From NCBI GenBank assembly GCA_000818945.1, contig KN805383.1, forward strand, positions 506,552-570,551: DNA of 64,000 nt, written 5' to 3'. Position 1 is the first letter of the stretch, and each line of letters opens with the position of its first letter. Under the pieces are notes generated by a model. The model worked only from the letters and a program-made list of their open reading frames with translations. It had not been told where the DNA came from and did no database searches. Origin of the DNA: Schizochytrium sp. CCTCC M209059. Its lineage: Eukaryota > Sar > Bigyra > Thraustochytrida > Thraustochytriidae. The translations under genes and the position numbers were made by a program. Below are positions 19,685 to 29,362 of this stretch, piece after piece.

Positions 19685-19988
19685 TCCGCAACGAGTGACG
19701 CATTGGAGAAGGAAAGGCTCGTCGAGGGCTTTCGTGACGTTTGGGAGGTAGCGGGTCCCAAGCGGAGATGCAAAAGACAAACGGGAAAGCTGGGCCGAAC
19801 AAAGATGCCAAAGGTCGAACCGGTTGACGTCTGGCGGAAGACGTGTAGCCTCACCCAGTCCATGACTACCACGCGCAAGTTGCGACGTATAAATGAATAA
19901 GGTGAGTCAGAATATCTTTGTATTTGTATCATCATACTACTTGCTAGTGTAGCTGGACAGAAACAGGTTGTCATGGAAAAAGATCAAA

Positions 19989-22484
19989 TCAGGTACAGGC
20001 CTCCTTGGTGCCCGAATACCACCTTTTGTTAACATTTGTGATGGTGCGGATGGAATGCGAGAGAAGCCAGCAGGCGTTGCGGCCCGCATGGTAGTTGAAG
20101 ATGTTGCACTCTTCGTTCTCGATGCAAAGGTCAATACAAGCCTCAATAGTTTTCACGCGAGACTTGTACTGGAGCTTGTTCGCCTTTTTGACCTTTTCGC
20201 GCACGCGCCGCTCATAGCACTCCCCCGACCCTTCGTCGCCTTCGTCGGTATTCTCCTCTGTCTCGTCAGGCTCATCAGGATCACCTGCGGAAGCTGCGAT
20301 CTTGGCAATTTTGATGCGCTTGATGTCGAAAAAGGCACACCCCTCGGTGCCAGTGGACCGAATCATGAGGAGACCATTCTTTTTGCTGTTCGCAGAGTGA
20401 ATCGTGGTCGGAACAGTTGCAGTCGCACTACCCGTGTTGGCAACGGTGGCCAAAAGAACCCAGTTGGGGTCCACGATGTCGTCGCTATAGTCAAAACGGT
20501 TAATCTTCTTCTGAGGAAGTTCGTCGAGCGCCATGTAAATGCCAACATCAGCAGAGAGACTCTTGGTGCCGCCATTGTCCCATTTAAATGTATATTGGAG
20601 GCCCTGCGAAAAGGTACCCGAACTGGTGATGGAAAGCGGGTTGGCATTGACAAAGGAAACCTCGGTATCAGCAAAGCCATAATCACCAATAACAGCCTTT
20701 GCAAAGCCATCCACGGTGCCATCTTCGTCGTAGAGCGCGCGTTCGTGAAAGCGAAACGTCATTTTCTGCGTGGAAGACGGCAGGATCTCGAGCAGCGAAG
20801 AGACACTGTTGAGCGTGAAGTACAGGTTGGGAAAGTAGCGGGTCTTGCTGACAATTGGCTCCCACGGCGCAAAGCGACCGACGCTCTCATCCACGTATGA
20901 CTCGGCTCCATTGTCGACGCGAGTCCACTGGAAAAATGAGCTTCCATCCGTAGTTTCCGAAGCGCCTTCGAGAACGAAGGACTGGCCCACTGGGACGTCG
21001 CAGGTGGCCGGAACGGAAACGATGGGGGAGGAGCGCGAGGTCGAAATCTCTGAACCGCAAGACTTTCTGTTGATGAGCTTGCGAGCTACCTCGATCGACT
21101 TTGGGTTGAAGATGGGCAAAGCAGATATTCTTACATTCGTGTTCGAGCACAAACCGGCATAGCTCATGATTGTGGAACCGGAACCGGGCTCGACTGCGGC
21201 GCTTCTAACTCGTTGACCGTTTCCGCCATTGCAATCGCGAAAAACATGGTTCATGCCCATTTGGTGGCCCATCTCGTGAGCGACGTAGTCAATGGCGAAG
21301 ATGTCACCGGTCGGATAAGCGAGCCCAGTGGTTCCCCAGGCCTTGTCGCTTCCGCAAACCACACCGAGACCGGCGACACCACCGGAGCCCGTGGTGAAGC
21401 TATGTCCGATATCATAGTCACTTTTGTCGATGTTTCTGCGGTTGAGAAAGCCTTCATTCTTGTACAGCGCCGCCGACGTATTGGGCATGTATGAGGTGCA
21501 CGTGGAGTCGAGTTGGTTTCCTGCACAAATGAGCTTTTTGGTTTGATCAATGAGCTCAAAATAGATGCCCATCTCCCGCATGTAGACATTGTTGACGCGG
21601 CTAATGATTTTCAACATGGCTGCAAAGGTGGAAGCGATGGTGCCTCCCGAGTAGTTCGAGTACTCTTTGTTTGCGATAAGCGCGAGCCTCAGTTTGCGTC
21701 CAACGGTTGCTGTCGATGTCGCAACGTTGGTGGCGCGGGTGGCGGTGGACGTGCCAGAACTACCTGTTTTGCTGCTAAGGACGGGGGTGATGATGGACGG
21801 GAGTTGCGAGTCGTCGGTCTCGTTCATGATTGCTAGGTAGTCCGGGTCGGCAAGCGTGTGCGAGTCGTTGACGCCGCACGCGTGGACGGAGTTCCCCAGC
21901 TTGGTGTCGACCAGACGCGCCTTACGGGTGCTGTACATAAGGTAGGTTGAGGACGCAGGCACGGCGCTGTCGACGTAGATGGTGTCCGCGGACTCGTTCT
22001 TTTGCAGAAAGATGGCAACCGAGTCCTCGGCGCCCTCCTCCCCGGACAGTTCAATGACGGAGCCGTCATCGCACAAGCCTCGCCAGCTATGAACAGTGGG
22101 GAATTCGGCGGCGAGTTGGGGGGACATGGCGAGATAGGACTCTTGGAGCTCGCAGAGAACAGTTGTGTTCATGCTAGATCCCGTGCTGGTCGGCATGGGA
22201 AACGCTAATCGGCTTGTGCCGTTGCGGGTCGCGGCGAGGTGCCCGAAGAGGTCGTTGACGTGGATGCTCACATAGTCTCCGACCTCTGCGATGTCGCCGA
22301 GCCGGCGAGCGTGCAGTTCATGTGACTGCGGCGCTTCGTGCGCGGCCAAAAGGTCCCAGGCCAGAACGTGTCCACCTTCGCGGACACGCTGCGCTTGTGC
22401 AGGGTGTTTGGCCACGAGAGTGGCGGCGACGACGAAGACCACGACAAGCGCCGCTGCGGCGCTCATCCTCGTTGCCGCGCTCAT
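19989..22484 (-). CDS. Secreted reprolysin-like metallopeptidase with C-terminal PAN domain, copy 2
   Basis: 831 residues from the ATG at 22484 (a second ATG lies at 22466), followed by a signal-peptide core AAALVVVFVVAATLVA. The layout matches copy 1: a pro-region beginning VGDYVSIHVNDLF, then a catalytic domain with HEMGHQMGMNH at 403-413 and a Met-turn in IMSYAGLC, then a beta-rich region. It then adds an acidic linker (about 735-752) and a six-cysteine PAN/Apple-like module from about 753 to the end (EACIDLCIENEECNIFNY and CWLLS are typical). PAN modules bind protein or carbohydrate and could anchor the protease on a substrate. It is a paralogue of the protease at 9689-11827, same strand, about 8 kb away. 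The upstream in-frame extension to 22712 is repeat-rich and probably untranslated. Confidence 0.92.
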   Translation of the reverse strand: MSAATRMSAAAALVVVFVVAATLVAKHPAQAQRVREGGHVLAWDLLAAHEAPQSHELHARRLGDIAEVGDYVSIHVNDLFGHLAATRNGTSRLAFPMPTSTGSSMNTTVLCELQESYLAMSPQLAAEFPTVHSWRGLCDDGSVIELSGEEGAEDSVAIFLQKNESADTIYVDSAVPASSTYLMYSTRKARLVDTKLGNSVHACGVNDSHTLADPDYLAIMNETDDSQLPSIITPVLSSKTGSSGTSTATRATNVATSTATVGRKLRLALIANKEYSNYSGGTIASTFAAMLKIISRVNNVYMREMGIYFELIDQTKKLICAGNQLDSTCTSYMPNTSAALYKNEGFLNRRNIDKSDYDIGHSFTTGSGGVAGLGVVCGSDKAWGTTGLAYPTGDIFAIDYVAHEMGHQMGMNHVFRDCNGGNGQRVRSAAVEPGSGSTIMSYAGLCSNTNVRISALPIFNPKSIEVARKLINRKSCGSEISTSRSSPIVSVPATCDVPVGQSFVLEGASETTDGSSFFQWTRVDNGAESYVDESVGRFAPWEPIVSKTRYFPNLYFTLNSVSSLLEILPSSTQKMTFRFHERALYDEDGTVDGFAKAVIGDYGFADTEVSFVNANPLSITSSGTFSQGLQYTFKWDNGGTKSLSADVGIYMALDELPQKKINRFDYSDDIVDPNWVLLATVANTGSATATVPTTIHSANSKKNGLLMIRSTGTEGCAFFDIKRIKIAKIAASAGDPDEPDETEENTDEGDEGSGECYERRVREKVKKANKLQYKSRVKTIEACIDLCIENEECNIFNYHAGRNACWLLSHSIRTITNVNKRWYSGTKEACT

Positions 22485-22785
22485 CCTCCTCGCCTCTGCC
22501 GCGGGCCGCTGCCTGCCTGTCTGCCTGTCTGCCTGTCTGCCTGTCTGTCTGCCTGCGCGCCCGCCTCGTCCGCCAATCACTCGCTCGCTCGCCTGCTCTT
22601 CTTTCTGTCCTTCGTCCGTGACGAGGTTGTCAATTGTCGCGCTCCCTCCCACCCGGCGACTGTCTCGCTGGCCCCGGCCAGCAAGCACGCAAGCAGCCAA
22701 GCCAGCGGGCACGCGAGCAAGCCCGCGTACGCGTCCGAGTCCCCGCGCCGGGCGAGCTCGATGCGGCTTTGCTGTCGCTCTCGCG

Positions 22786-22860
22786 TGCTTGCTCGCTTGC
22801 TTGCTTGCTTGCTTGCTCGCGGTTTCAAAGCGCGAGATGAGATGAGATGAGATGAGGTGA
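22786..22860. repeat. (GCTT)n followed by (GATGA)n repeats
   Basis: A GCTT/GCTC tract at about 22786-22818 is followed by GATGA pentanucleotides at about 22834-22856. Confidence 0.85.
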
Positions 22861-23027
22861 GCTGAGACGAGACTGCGCGCCTAGCCGCCGCCTAGGCCCT
22901 CCTACCGGCCGCTGCACGCGCTCCTCTTGCTTTCTCTCTATCTCTCTATGCAGGCTCCTCGAACGGACGCTGCTCGGCGCCTGAACTCGGCTCGGCCGGC
23001 GACGGCGGGCGGAGCTGGGCGCGGCGG

Positions 23028-23053
23028 GGCAAGGCGAGGCGAGGCGAGGCGGG
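23028..23053. repeat. (GGCGA)n pentanucleotide tract
   Basis: Short tract of GGCGA units. The same unit recurs in the leaders at 26473-26499 and 59074-59097. Confidence 0.85.
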
Positions 23054-23244
23054 GCGGGGGCGGGAGGGGTCCGCGCCGAGCGGCGATGGAGCCGCACCAC
23101 GCGCCGCGTTTCTCCCCCCGGGGGACGGCCGGGGCGAGTCCCCTGCCTGTCCAACGGAGACTTTTCGAAATAAAATAAAAATAGATGGAATAAAATAAAA
23201 ACAATGGAGAAAAAAAAAGATGATGAACATGCCATGGAAGGCGA

Positions 23245-23294
23245 AAGGAAGGAAGGAAGGAAGGAAGGAAGGAAGGAAGGAAGGAAGGAAGGAA
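23245..23294. repeat. (GGAA)n microsatellite
   Basis: About twelve perfect tetranucleotide units with one purine-only strand. Confidence 0.95.
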
Positions 23295-23679
23295 GAACGT
23301 TGATGATGCAAGATGGCCCGCGCTCGCGCGCGCGCGCGGCGAAGCCCTCTCGGAGACCGCCCGTTTGAGGATTTTGTTTCACGAAGTACTCATCGTCCTC
23401 CAGCGACGAGGCCTGGGTTCGGCAAATCCGCACTGCTCTGTAGGTGTTGGCTGACAGCTAGGAAGAGCCTCAAAAGTGTCCGTCTGGAGTTGTCTGTTAT
23501 TTGGGGCTTGTCTTCGTTTTCGCGCACAATCGATCTCCGAAAGAAAGCAATCTCGCTCGCTGTTGCCAGGGCAGCAGCCAGCACCTGGCAGCGGCAAGAG
23601 GTAGGTATAAGCAAGTAAAGAAGAGCGCCCGCCCGCGCGATCGCGGCATGCGCGCGCCCCTCAATTTTCTTCTTGCACA

Positions 23680-23701
23680 GAGAGAGAGAGAGAGAGAGAG
23701 T
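23680..23701. repeat. (AG)n dinucleotide microsatellite
   Basis: Perfect AG repeat of about 22 nt. Confidence 0.9.
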
Positions 23702-25340
23702 TTTCCCTGTTTACATGGCTCAAATGCTGCCTCGGAGTTTGATGATGGATTCCTGCGCGGCACCCGCGCGTCCACCCCTTGGGCTCACTACTCTGCGCGC
23801 CGACGGACGCGTGCGTGGAGGGAGCGATATGTATGCATGCATGCGTGGAAGGACGGATGGATGGATTGACGGGTGGATGTCCGAATGGGAGAAAACCAAG
23901 TCCTCCTCGCACTGCGTTCAGAGGGGCACGCGCCGCGGAGCTAGCGCAGCGTACCGTGGCGGAAAAAAAAAAGGAAAAAGAAATCTGCCACAAAGCCATC
24001 ATTTATTCCACTTGATTGACCCGGCGCTACGAGTTGGCCGACCAACCGCCGCCGTTGCTGTGGCCGAGCCGCGTGCCCCGAGGCAGCCGGCTTCGCAAGC
24101 TCAAGACGTTCGAGCGAACGATGCGAGGGAGGAAGGGAGGGAGGGAGGGAGGCGCGAAAACGCTTGATTGTGGGCGTGAGTAAACAAAGCCATGGCAGAT
24201 GAAGATGAAGGTGAAAATGGAGGCTGTGGCATCAAGAATCTCGATGTTTCAGTTTCATAAATTTCCTGACGAGGTTCACCGGCCAGTGCTCCTTAGTCGC
24301 CAGCCTTCATCGCTCATTCGTTCCAACCGCCCATTTGCTACCTCGTTCTCCCATCCGTGGTGGCAGTCCTCGAGGCGGTCAGAGCTGGCTGCAAGGAGGC
24401 CCGTGCCAAGTCCCCCTCGCAGCCGAATTCCGGACGACGCTCGCCATGATAAATGAAGGCTAGACTCCCTCCGGAAGCGCGGACATCCCGCGCGTCAATG
24501 AATCAACAACCAATTAATCAACCAACCACTCATTACTGGACAAAATCGGTGATCTCCGCGGCCTCGAAGCTCTGGCCCCGACCACGTGGCCGCCGCGTCT
24601 TAATGCTGCCAGTGTTCTTTCGATGCGTTACATTTCGGGTCCTTTTGCAGCCTTCTAGTTAGTTAGAACCTACCGGCGACCAGAGCGAAGAGAAGCGGCT
24701 CAGCGGAGTCTGGCTCTCGGGTCGCGCTCGCCTCCGCATCCCGGCCTCGCGAGGGCGCTTGTGCCGCCGCCGCTGCGAGGCCTGCCGTGCCGCGAACGGA
24801 ATCGCCGCCGGCCGCACTGCGCGCGCCCGGTTCGGTGCCGCGGCCGTGCCTGCGGCCAGACAGGCACCTCAGCGCGCACACCGCGGGGCCCAACTGGTCG
24901 GTCGCAGAAATCGCAAGCACCTTGAACCAACTAGGCCTAGCAGTGGGCGACATTTGCGTGCAAGCTCATCGTGCTTCTTCTGGCTGCTATGCGAGAAGCT
25001 TGTGGAAGGAGAAGCCATGGGAAGAGCAATAAATAGGTGGTGGTGATTCATGGAGCTCGCAAGCTAGGCGCAGTTCCGACGGGCGGCACGGGACCGGCCG
25101 ATGGGTGAACGAACGCTCGCCAGTCTTGACGCGAGTGCGCGAGTGACAGCAGCCTTGCGCTTCGCGTCTCCATGACTCGACTCGAAGCTGTCGTCTTCAG
25201 GATCATGAGCCCTGTAGGATATAAACGAACATCGTCAACGGGTCCCCGTCTTCACAGCCAGGCTATAGTATACGTGGTCAAGATGACAAGTCCAAGGAAT
25301 TCCCGGCGCCATTGACCTGGCTACATCATCATGCGTCTAC

Positions 25341-25386
25341 AGCCAGCCAGCCAGCCAGCTAGCTAGCTAGCTAGCTAGCTAGCTAT
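25341..25386. repeat. (CCAG)n-(CTAG)n compound microsatellite
   Basis: Four CCAG units run directly into about seven CTAG units. The CTAG part is self-complementary. Confidence 0.9.
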
Positions 25387-26472
25387 CTATTTACTGGCTG
25401 CACCGGAGCCTGTCACGACCAGCATCGCTGTCCTGATCACATACATCACCGCCGATAATCGACGCAAAACTTCGCCGCGTCTGAACGGATATTGCGGGGA
25501 TCGTGAGGGACGGCATGCTCTTTTCATCAAGTAATGGGAAAAGGCAAGTCTTGCACGCACGCGAGCTCGCACGGCACGCATGCAACGGCAAAACCACACC
25601 TTTAGCGAGCAAGTAAAAGAGGTTCTATCCACCCGCCAGGACCGAGGTGCGCGTCGCGAGTCTGCCACTTGATACTTGAGGGGCACTCCGACCACATACG
25701 TAGCGATTCTTGGGGGCTGGTCCGCGTCAACGTGCAATGCACGTCGCAGGTCGCAGTCGCGGAGAAATAGCCAGATACTCTGGGCTGCTCTATCAGCCAC
25801 CTTGGCCACTGTCACACCTGGAAGGCGTAGAAATCAGAAATTCTCTCGTGCAAGACACGCATGTTGCTACTGATGATGATTCTGTCTCGAGAAGACAGAC
25901 ACATTCAGTCACAGTGGATCGAGAATGAAAGAAGCAGCAAAGGTTCAACGGCAAGAACAAAAGCTAGGCCGGCATCGAGTCGATCCAGCGAGACGCAAGA
26001 CGCTCGGCCGTGGAGCAAGTTGTCGCCCGCTGCCGCTCGCCAAGCGTGTGTACATAGCATGCAGGTTCCGGGCCACGACTGGTGAAAAAAGGTCGCAACG
26101 GGCGTCCCAACGTACGCTTTCTTGCGGGCGCGCGTGCCTCCGTACGTTCGTGTGCGCGATCTCAAGAATCCCAACCTTCGAATTTGACGCGATAGCGACA
26201 CATACACTGCGAAACGAAATCAGCGCGCACAGTCAGACCATCGAGAATGAGTTGCGCACTGTGGAAAATGCGTTGTGCTCAGAATTGGGTTACTCAGATC
26301 ATCTGAAGCTGAAGCTCACGGGCACGAAGCTTGAGGCTTGATGCACGGAGAAGCGCGGGCTCTGCACAACAAAACGTTCACGTGGGACACGGACGGCCAG
26401 AAACTTTCCAGTAGAGCGGCATCAAGGACAACAGCGGCAACTGGATCGACGAGAGCGACAGGAGCTGCGGAA

Positions 26473-26499
26473 GAGGCGAGGCGAGGCGAGGCGAGGCGA
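26473..26499. repeat. (GGCGA)n tract in the leader of the small membrane protein gene
   Basis: Pentanucleotide repeat ending about 33 nt before the ATG at 26532. Confidence 0.85.
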
Positions 26500-26531
26500 C
26501 GCGTCGCGAAGGCTAATAATAGCAAGGGACC

Positions 26532-26939
26532 ATGGCCACGATTGATTTTCGCGCTGGGCTCGCGGGCATTCTCTTCTGGGGTGCCACAGCGTACACTCTC
26601 AATCGTACAGTGCCCATGACGGCAGAAGGGGCGACGGGAACGTCCGTGCTCAACGCGCTCTATATCGGCATGGTGCCCACGGCTATTGCCACGTATGAGA
26701 TCTTTGTGCGACTGAGCGGTGCAAGCCCCGATGATGTCGATGGCCTTCGAGCAACCGTGGTCGGTCTCGCAACAGCCACCGTCTTCGAGGGCCTCACGTT
26801 TTCCCTTTCGCCTCAAGTGTACGGAAACTCGCCTCAAGAGATTCGCACGGCCGGGGGCATTCTCTTGTGGGGCATTGGCATCTTTTGCGCTACTGCGGCA
26901 TGGCGCACACGAAACGCCCTGCTCCAGTATGGAAAGTAG
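26532..26939 (+). CDS. Small four-helix membrane protein, unidentified
   Basis: 135 residues from an ATG in ACCATGG context. Four hydrophobic segments are visible (about 6-24, 43-61, 72-92 and 105-123), joined by short loops, with a basic C-terminus that probably faces the cytosol. There is no signal peptide separate from helix 1 and no catalytic motif. The length and helix spacing recall small bacterial-type integral membrane families, but I do not recognise the family with confidence. A GGCGA repeat lies just upstream in the leader. The codon pattern, Kozak context and clean membrane topology support it as a real gene. Confidence 0.75.
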   Translation: MATIDFRAGLAGILFWGATAYTLNRTVPMTAEGATGTSVLNALYIGMVPTAIATYEIFVRLSGASPDDVDGLRATVVGLATATVFEGLTFSLSPQVYGNSPQEIRTAGGILLWGIGIFCATAAWRTRNALLQYGK

Positions 26940-27442
26940 ATTGCAGCTGACATCAATATACATGCCCTACAAAAGTAAGCAGAGCGGACACAGATCATTC
27001 TTGCCAATGTCAATAACAAAAATAAATAAAGAGAATCTATCGCTGCTCAAATAAACGTACAGCCTGTACTACCAGTCTTTTTGTACGTGAAAAGTCTTCG
27101 TAGCCAATCTGCCAATCCAAAATCATGTGCTTCTTCTTGAGTAACCAGGGGTCGTTCCAACGCATCACTGCAAAGAAATGATTTTCCTTTGGGAGCCCAA
27201 AATCGCCTGAACTTGGGTGCTTCTTCTTGAGCAACCAGGACTTGTTCCATGCATCACGGCAAAGACATTATTTTCCTTTGACAACCTCCAAAGCGCTTAA
27301 ACTTGGCACGGCTTTCAAGGTGTTTGAGCAAGCAAAACACAAAGTAATAAAATGAAGATTATGCCCAAACAGCCGCGGACATATCGATCCTGAGGATTTG
27401 CGAGTGTCTGTCCAAAGTCGTTAATGAGCGGAGAGAGGACGA
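26940..27442. other. Intergenic region with a 90 bp tandem duplication
   Basis: AT-rich 3' flank of the small membrane gene, then a direct duplication of about 90 bp (listed separately), then the RFT1 leader. No gene seen. Confidence 0.6.
27121..27296. repeat. Two imperfect tandem copies of a 90 bp unit
   Basis: The marker GTGCTTCTTCTTGAG occurs at 27127 and 27217, followed in both copies by ACCAGG, TTCCA, GCATCAC, GCAAAGA and TTTTCCTTTG. The copies have diverged moderately. Confidence 0.9.
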
Positions 27443-29155
27443 ATGGGCGGGGAGGAAGACGGCGCGCAGCGCGCCGGCATCGTGGGGTCTGCCCTGCGTG
27501 GTGCCTCGCTGCTCGCCTCCGTGCAGCTGCTCTCGCGCGCCTTGACCTTTGTGCTCAATGTGGCCCTCACACGCCATCTTGAAGACCCCTCTCTGCTCGG
27601 CGTCTCGTCCGTACAGCTGTACCTGCTGTACACGGTCGTGCTGACGCTGGCGCGCGAAGGTGTGCGTCGGACCTGTCTGCGTACTGCCGCCGCGCGCATA
27701 GACGGCCCCGTCGCAGCGCACGGCCAAGGAGCGGCAGCGCTTGCCACGCGACGTGACCTCGTCAACCTCACCTGGTGCGCCGTCTTGGCCGGTTGTGCGG
27801 CGACGCCCTTAGCGTGCCAATGGTTCATTTGGTCTGCAGACGCAGCTGCTCTGGAAAAAATTAGTATGCAGGACTATCGGCAGTCAATCTGGATCATGGG
27901 CCTTGCCATTGTCACCGAGCTGCTAAGTGAGCCCATGTTTGTTGCTGCCCAGGGACAGCTCGCGTATGGCCGGCGCTCCGCTATTGAGGCCCTCGCTGTC
28001 ACAGCGCGATGTCTCGTCACCATTGGCTTGGTTCTCGCTGCCAAGATGGGCCTACAGGCCTTCGCCTTTGGTTATGTCGCCTACGCAGCGACCTTGCTCC
28101 TCGGCTATACGGCATACTTTGCCCAAGCCTCGAGAACAGCGGGCCAAAACCAAGAGCTCTCGCTCATTTGGGCACTTGACGGTCTCGAGGATCTCAAGCC
28201 GACGGACTGGCTCCGCGTGCGGGACGCGGATCTCTTTCACTTAGCTGCCAGCATGAGTCTGCAACAAGTGTGGAAACTTGTCCTTGCAGAAGGCGAGAAA
28301 ATGGTCATGGTGACGCTGGCCACGGACGCCTCGGACCAAGCCGTGTACGCACTAGTCTTCAATCTAGGCTCTCTTGTGGCGCGCTTTGTCTTTCTGCCCA
28401 TTGAAGAGGCAGCTTTTGCCGTCTTTGGCAAACTCAATGATCTCGCCAAGCACGGCGATACCTTTGCTGATGCCCCTCAATCGACCACGGCCCGAATCTC
28501 GCCCCGTGTGCTCGTCGCACTCTTGTGTCGCGCCATGACGCTACTTGGGCTGGTATTCGTCGCTTTCGGTCCTAGTTATGCTCACTTCCTCATCCACTTT
28601 CTCTATGGCGAGCGTTGGAGCGAGCATACGACAGCGCCTCAAGTTCTCGGGTACTATTGCGTCTACGTTCTTGTGCTTGCCGTCAATGGCGTGACAGAGG
28701 CATATGTGCACGCCACGGCGAATGACGCTACCTTGCGCCGCTTCAATGGTTGGCTCTTTGTTTTTTCTGTCGTTTACTTGGCCAGTGCCGCGGCTCTCGT
28801 GCAGTATCGTGCGCCAGGCCTCATTCTTGCCAACTCCATCAATATGGCCATGCGCATCGTCTTTAGTGTGCGATACATTGTGGCGTCTTCTGGGCCGTCG
28901 GTGACGGAACTATTCCCCGCCGCAACCTCTCTTGCCGCTTTTGCCCTTGCAGCAATAGCCACACATCTCTCGGCCGGAAGTCTCTACGCCAACTTTGCAT
29001 CGTGGTCGCGGGCCGCGGCTCACATTGGAGTCGGCGCTTTTGCGCTGATTTCTCTTGTCGCATTTCTACGACTCTTTGCGGAGCGGCCATTCGTGCGCGA
29101 AGTGCAAGCTGTTCGAGCCGAAATGTCGTCTTCCACGAAGTCCAAGGGGTTATAA
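27443..29155 (+). CDS. RFT1: RFT1 homologue (dolichol-linked oligosaccharide factor of the ER)
   Basis: 570 residues with about 12-14 hydrophobic segments and the MOP-superfamily flippase layout. Family hallmarks include the start SLLASVQLLSRALTFVLNVALTR, then LGVSSVQLYLLYTVVLTLAREGVRR (about 51-75), LAEGEKMVM in the middle (about 284) and FLPIEEAAFAVF (about 314). RFT1 sits in the ER membrane and is required for N-glycosylation around the Man5GlcNAc2-PP-dolichol step. Whether it is itself the flippase is disputed. Length matches fungal and animal proteins. Single exon; convergent with the acidic protein gene downstream. An ATG with a short charged N-terminus and no presequence is as expected. 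Confidence 0.95.
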   Translation: MGGEEDGAQRAGIVGSALRGASLLASVQLLSRALTFVLNVALTRHLEDPSLLGVSSVQLYLLYTVVLTLAREGVRRTCLRTAAARIDGPVAAHGQGAAALATRRDLVNLTWCAVLAGCAATPLACQWFIWSADAAALEKISMQDYRQSIWIMGLAIVTELLSEPMFVAAQGQLAYGRRSAIEALAVTARCLVTIGLVLAAKMGLQAFAFGYVAYAATLLLGYTAYFAQASRTAGQNQELSLIWALDGLEDLKPTDWLRVRDADLFHLAASMSLQQVWKLVLAEGEKMVMVTLATDASDQAVYALVFNLGSLVARFVFLPIEEAAFAVFGKLNDLAKHGDTFADAPQSTTARISPRVLVALLCRAMTLLGLVFVAFGPSYAHFLIHFLYGERWSEHTTAPQVLGYYCVYVLVLAVNGVTEAYVHATANDATLRRFNGWLFVFSVVYLASAAALVQYRAPGLILANSINMAMRIVFSVRYIVASSGPSVTELFPAATSLAAFALAAIATHLSAGSLYANFASWSRAAAHIGVGAFALISLVAFLRLFAERPFVREVQAVRAEMSSSTKSKGL

Positions 29156-29362
29156 ATGTTCGTTTACCTCGAGGGTTTACTGCTGTTGCATCTTACAATC
29201 TCATTTCATATCTTTTTCTGGTTTTGACATTTGATCGTTCCTTCTTTTGCTGTTTTGTTTTCTTCCTTTTTGACACTTGAACTGACAGCGTTGAATTTGT
29301 GCCACGTGGTCCTGCCTGTGAATGTGGAAAGATAAGAAATGGCACACTCGCGCGTGCTATTC

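Larger units (their letters stand above)
19337..19988. other. Intergenic region with inverted AAGC/GCTT microsatellites
   Basis: Separates the importin-like gene from the 3' end of protease copy 2. (CAAG)n at 19507-19530 and (GCTT)n at 19653-19684 are inverted copies about 125 nt apart. No gene seen. Confidence 0.6.
22485..26531. other. 4 kb repeat-rich intergenic stretch without a convincing gene
   Basis: It contains tetra- and pentanucleotide tracts (listed separately), an (AG)n tract, and many overlapping high-complexity frames on both strands. The frames at 25387-25815 (minus, 142 residues) and 25925-26341 (plus, 138 residues) are the least repetitive, but neither shows a recognisable domain. 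I cannot exclude a multi-exon or noncoding RNA gene here. No tRNA-like B box was found. Confidence 0.5.

Noticed and set aside
23245..23294. Regularly repeated sequence considered as CRISPR-like
   Set aside because: A simple (GGAA)n microsatellite without unique spacers, in a eukaryotic context.
23380..23450. Possible tRNA T-arm (GGTTCGGCAAATCC)
   Set aside because: No matching acceptor stem, D-arm or anticodon arm, and the B box deviates from consensus.
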